Assembly (NCBI GenBank): GCA_020444175.1
Contig: JAHLLM010000001.1
Span: 215,247-279,246 of the forward strand
DNA length: 64,000 nucleotides
Direction: 5' to 3'
Source: Desulfobulbaceae bacterium
GTDB lineage: Bacteria > Desulfobacterota > Desulfobulbia > Desulfobulbales > SURF-16
Shown here: positions 62,103 through 64,000 of the stretch, piece after piece
Layout: each line of letters starts with the position of its first letter
Numbering within the stretch: position 1 is the first letter of the stretch
Position numbers and translations under genes: made by a program
Notes under the pieces: generated by a model
What the model was told of the DNA's origin: nothing
The model's database searches: none
The model's input: the letters and a program-made list of their open reading frames with translations, nothing else

Positions 62103-62288
62103 TTTGATTACCACTGAAACTCAGCCAGTCTTGCAGCAGGTACTGTAATGCATTAATAATTCAAAAAATACTGTCTACACAAAAGTCATTCCCGCGAAAG
62201 CGGGAATCCAGAGTAGTTGGCTCGTCCGCCTAGATTCCCGCCTTCGCGGGAATGACGTATAAAAAGGCTGAAAATGAGTGGTAATCAA
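62103..62288 (+). repeat. Family B MITE-like repeat, copy B1
   Basis: 186 bp with perfect terminal inverted repeats TTTGATTACCACT / AGTGGTAATCAAA and a central palindrome of ATTCCCGCGAAAGCGGGAAT facing ATTCCCGCCTTCGCGGGAAT. Nearly identical to B2 at 63747. Confidence 0.92.
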
Positions 62289-62289
62289 A

Positions 62290-62397
62290 ATTGACAATGT
62301 CGCAAAAAGTCCTGAAGCTGATCATCCGCCAACGAAATATCAACGACCTACACGCGTCCCGGCGGCGGTCGAGCGGTTTTTTGCGAGACCGTCAAAA
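62290..62397 (-). repeat. Family A interspersed repeat, copy A6 (inverted)
   Basis: On the minus strand it runs from TTTTGACGGTCTCGCAAAAA to ACTTTTTGCGACATTGTCAA, with the core TTGGCGGATGATCAGCTTC. It adjoins the end of B1, an order repeated by B2-A7. Confidence 0.92.
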
Positions 62398-62467
62398 TTA
62401 TTAATGCACAACGCCACCCGATACTGCAGGAACACGACCTCACGTCCATCCATCACGAGCCTCAAAA

Positions 62468-63751
62468 ATGTCCATTGAAGAACAGATACAACAGGCCCTG
62501 GAACTCCACCGACAGGGCAGAATGAATGACTCTACCCAGCTTTGTCTCTCCCTCCTGGCAAAAAACGAAACCGATTTCCGTGTTCACTTTCTTCTCGGAA
62601 TGCTCTACCAGCAGCAGGACGAAGAAGAGCCGGCCATCCATCACTTTGAAGAAGCAGTCAGTCTTTACCCTGAACTGGCAAGTGGACATTACAACCTTGG
62701 CGCGCTCCATTTTTCAAAAGGCAACATTGAAGAGGCAGTAAACGCTTACAGAAAAGCCGGGGAATTAACTGCCAATGATCCGGATATTTTTTTTAATCTT
62801 GCCCTTGCCTTGAAAACACTGGGCCGCTTCCGGGAAGCTGAACAGGAATACGAAAAAGTACTGACCCTAACCCCGACTGATCCGGACACCCATTATAATC
62901 TCGGCGTTCTCTTCAGAGAGACAGGACAGACTGAAAAGGCAATACATGCCTTTGAAAAAACGATTTCGCTCGCACCAGACTACATCCCGGCCCACAATAA
63001 TCTTGCTTACCTTTTCCACAAACAGGGACTTCCGGAAATGGCGCTTGAAAGCTACCGGAAAGTTATAGAACTGGATCCGGGCAATGAGTCAGCAAAACAT
63101 ATGGCAGCCGCCCTGACAGGCCAGACAACCAGCAGCTCTCCCCTCTCCTACGTGAAAAACCTTTTTGACCAGTTCTCTGATGATTTTGATGAATCACTGC
63201 AGGAAAAACTTGAGTACAGCACTCCAACGCAACTTCGCAGGCTTCTGGATGCAGAAACAAACAATGACGCTTCTTTCCAAAACGGACTTGATATGGGGTG
63301 CGGGACCGGCCTCTCAGGAGCGGCCTTTGCGGACAGGGTCGCACGTTTCACTGGTCTTGATCTCTCCGGCAACATGCTGCTGAAGGCACGGGAAAAAGGT
63401 CTTTACAGCACTTTGGAAGAAAGCGACATTGCCGGTTTTCTGACAAATACCCCTGAAAGCTTTGATTTCTTTCTGGCTGCAGACGTGTTTGTCTACATTG
63501 GTGATCTCAGTGAAATTTTTACCCTTGTCCAGCGGAAATGCAGGAAGAATGCTTTTTTCCTTTTTTCCACAGAAGAATGCAAGGAGTCCTTTTGTCTGCA
63601 GCCATCAGGCCGTTATGCCCATGCTGAAAGCTATATCAGACAGACTGCTGAAAAAAGCGGCTTGCACGTGACATGCTGCCAACAGGCAAAACTGCGCAAG
63701 GAGCGGGGGGAGTGGATCATGGGGAACCTGTATCTTTTAAAAAATATGTGA
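62468..63751 (+). CDS. TPR-repeat protein with C-terminal SAM-dependent methyltransferase
   Basis: The 427-residue protein has about six TPR units (residues 1-220; HFLLGMLYQQQDEEEPAIHHFEEAV, HYNLGALHFSKGNIEEAVNAYRKA, HYNLGVLFRETGQTEKAIHAFEKTI) followed by a class I methyltransferase with motif I LDMGCGTGLSGAAFA and DLSGNMLLKAREKG. No signal peptide is present. The substrate is unknown. No strong Shine-Dalgarno site precedes the ATG. The gene is bracketed by two direct B-A repeat pairs, and its stop codon TGA is the start of the B2 terminal repeat (TGATTACCACT), so the natural 3' end may have been altered by insertion. Confidence 0.9.
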   Translation: MSIEEQIQQALELHRQGRMNDSTQLCLSLLAKNETDFRVHFLLGMLYQQQDEEEPAIHHFEEAVSLYPELASGHYNLGALHFSKGNIEEAVNAYRKAGELTANDPDIFFNLALALKTLGRFREAEQEYEKVLTLTPTDPDTHYNLGVLFRETGQTEKAIHAFEKTISLAPDYIPAHNNLAYLFHKQGLPEMALESYRKVIELDPGNESAKHMAAALTGQTTSSSPLSYVKNLFDQFSDDFDESLQEKLEYSTPTQLRRLLDAETNNDASFQNGLDMGCGTGLSGAAFADRVARFTGLDLSGNMLLKAREKGLYSTLEESDIAGFLTNTPESFDFFLAADVFVYIGDLSEIFTLVQRKCRKNAFFLFSTEECKESFCLQPSGRYAHAESYIRQTAEKSGLHVTCCQQAKLRKERGEWIMGNLYLLKNM

Positions 63752-63933
63752 TTACCACTGAAACTCAGCCAGTCTTGCAGCAGGTACTGTAATGCATTAA
63801 TAATTCAAAAAATACTGTCTACACAAAAGTCATTCCCGCGAAAGCGGGAATCCAGAGTAGCTGGCTAGTCCGCCTAGATTCCCGCTTTCGCGGGAATGAC
63901 GTATAAAAAGGCTGAAGATGAGTGGTAATCAAA
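63747..63933 (+). repeat. Family B MITE-like repeat, copy B2
   Basis: About 187 bp, differing from B1 at only a few positions (for example AGCTGGCTAGTC against AGTTGGCTCGTC). Terminal inverted repeat GATTACCACT / AGTGGTAATC. Its left end overlaps the stop codon of the TPR-methyltransferase gene. Confidence 0.92.
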
Positions 63934-63946
63934 AAAATATAAAAGC

Positions 63947-64000
63947 AAAATTGATGGTCTCGCAAAAAGCTCTCAAGCTGACCATCCGCCAACGAAATAT
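63947..64000 (-). repeat. Family A interspersed repeat, copy A7 (cut by window end)
   Basis: Begins AAAATTGATGGTCTCGCAAA and continues with AGCTCTCAAGCTGACCATCC up to the end of the window, the inverse of the family A right half. It follows B2 by 13 bp as A6 follows B1. Confidence 0.85.

Overview
The window comes from a sulfate-reducing or sulfur-disproportionating Desulfobacterota bacterium, probably of the Desulfobulbales type. This is inferred from a complete dsrA-dsrB-dsrD set, a nearby cbiA, several multihaem c-type cytochromes, and SRB-style TPR/HEAT genes. One tRNA (Leu, CAG) is present. I saw no rRNA, CRISPR array, prophage or complete insertion sequence.

Layout. 1-14 kb: a 5'-truncated cyclic beta-1,2-glucan synthase converges on a probable six-gene minus-strand operon (universal stress protein, FtsH, small orphan protein, alpha-glucan phosphorylase, PAS histidine kinase, AAA ATPase), which looks like an envelope/energy stress unit. 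14-38.5 kb: mostly housekeeping genes, namely citrate synthase, thiE plus a zinc-ribbon protein, hflKC, rhomboid protease, a membrane-anchored retropepsin, a long KamA-type radical SAM enzyme, tRNA-Leu, ribF, a PhnD-like binding protein with a chemoreceptor, argJ, secA, a short GNAT, a SPOR protein, argS, alr and a ferredoxin. 39-47.5 kb: an accessory extracytoplasmic electron-transfer region with a multihaem cytochrome (six CXXCH), a P-domain surface protein, a tetrahaem cytochrome, an octahaem cytochrome with a C-terminal IPT-like region, a subtilisin-like protease and a parvulin isomerase. 47.5-56.5 kb: a CheD-HDOD fusion, cbiA, three TPR/HEAT genes, then dsrD-dsrB-dsrA with a divergent DUF134 regulator. 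56.8-64 kb: NifX-like protein, ACR3/BASS transporter, DUF302 protein, CoA-disulfide reductase-rhodanese fusion, HhH-PLD fusion, and a TPR-methyltransferase between two copies of a MITE-like repeat.

The most interesting locus is 42.3-47.4 kb. The order octahaem cytochrome with a removable-looking C-terminal part, then subtilase, then PpiC isomerase resembles the omcZ-ozpA nanowire locus of Geobacter. Here it sits in a dissimilatory sulfite reductase-bearing genome, and the octahaem protein has a tetrahaem paralogue next to it. A palindrome upstream of the octahaem gene shares a 12-bp core with one at the DUF302 promoter.

The intergenic regions hold at least three families of short, terminally inverted, non-coding repeats (called A, B and C here). 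Family A has seven copies in 50 kb. Two different heptanucleotide tandem repeats are also present.
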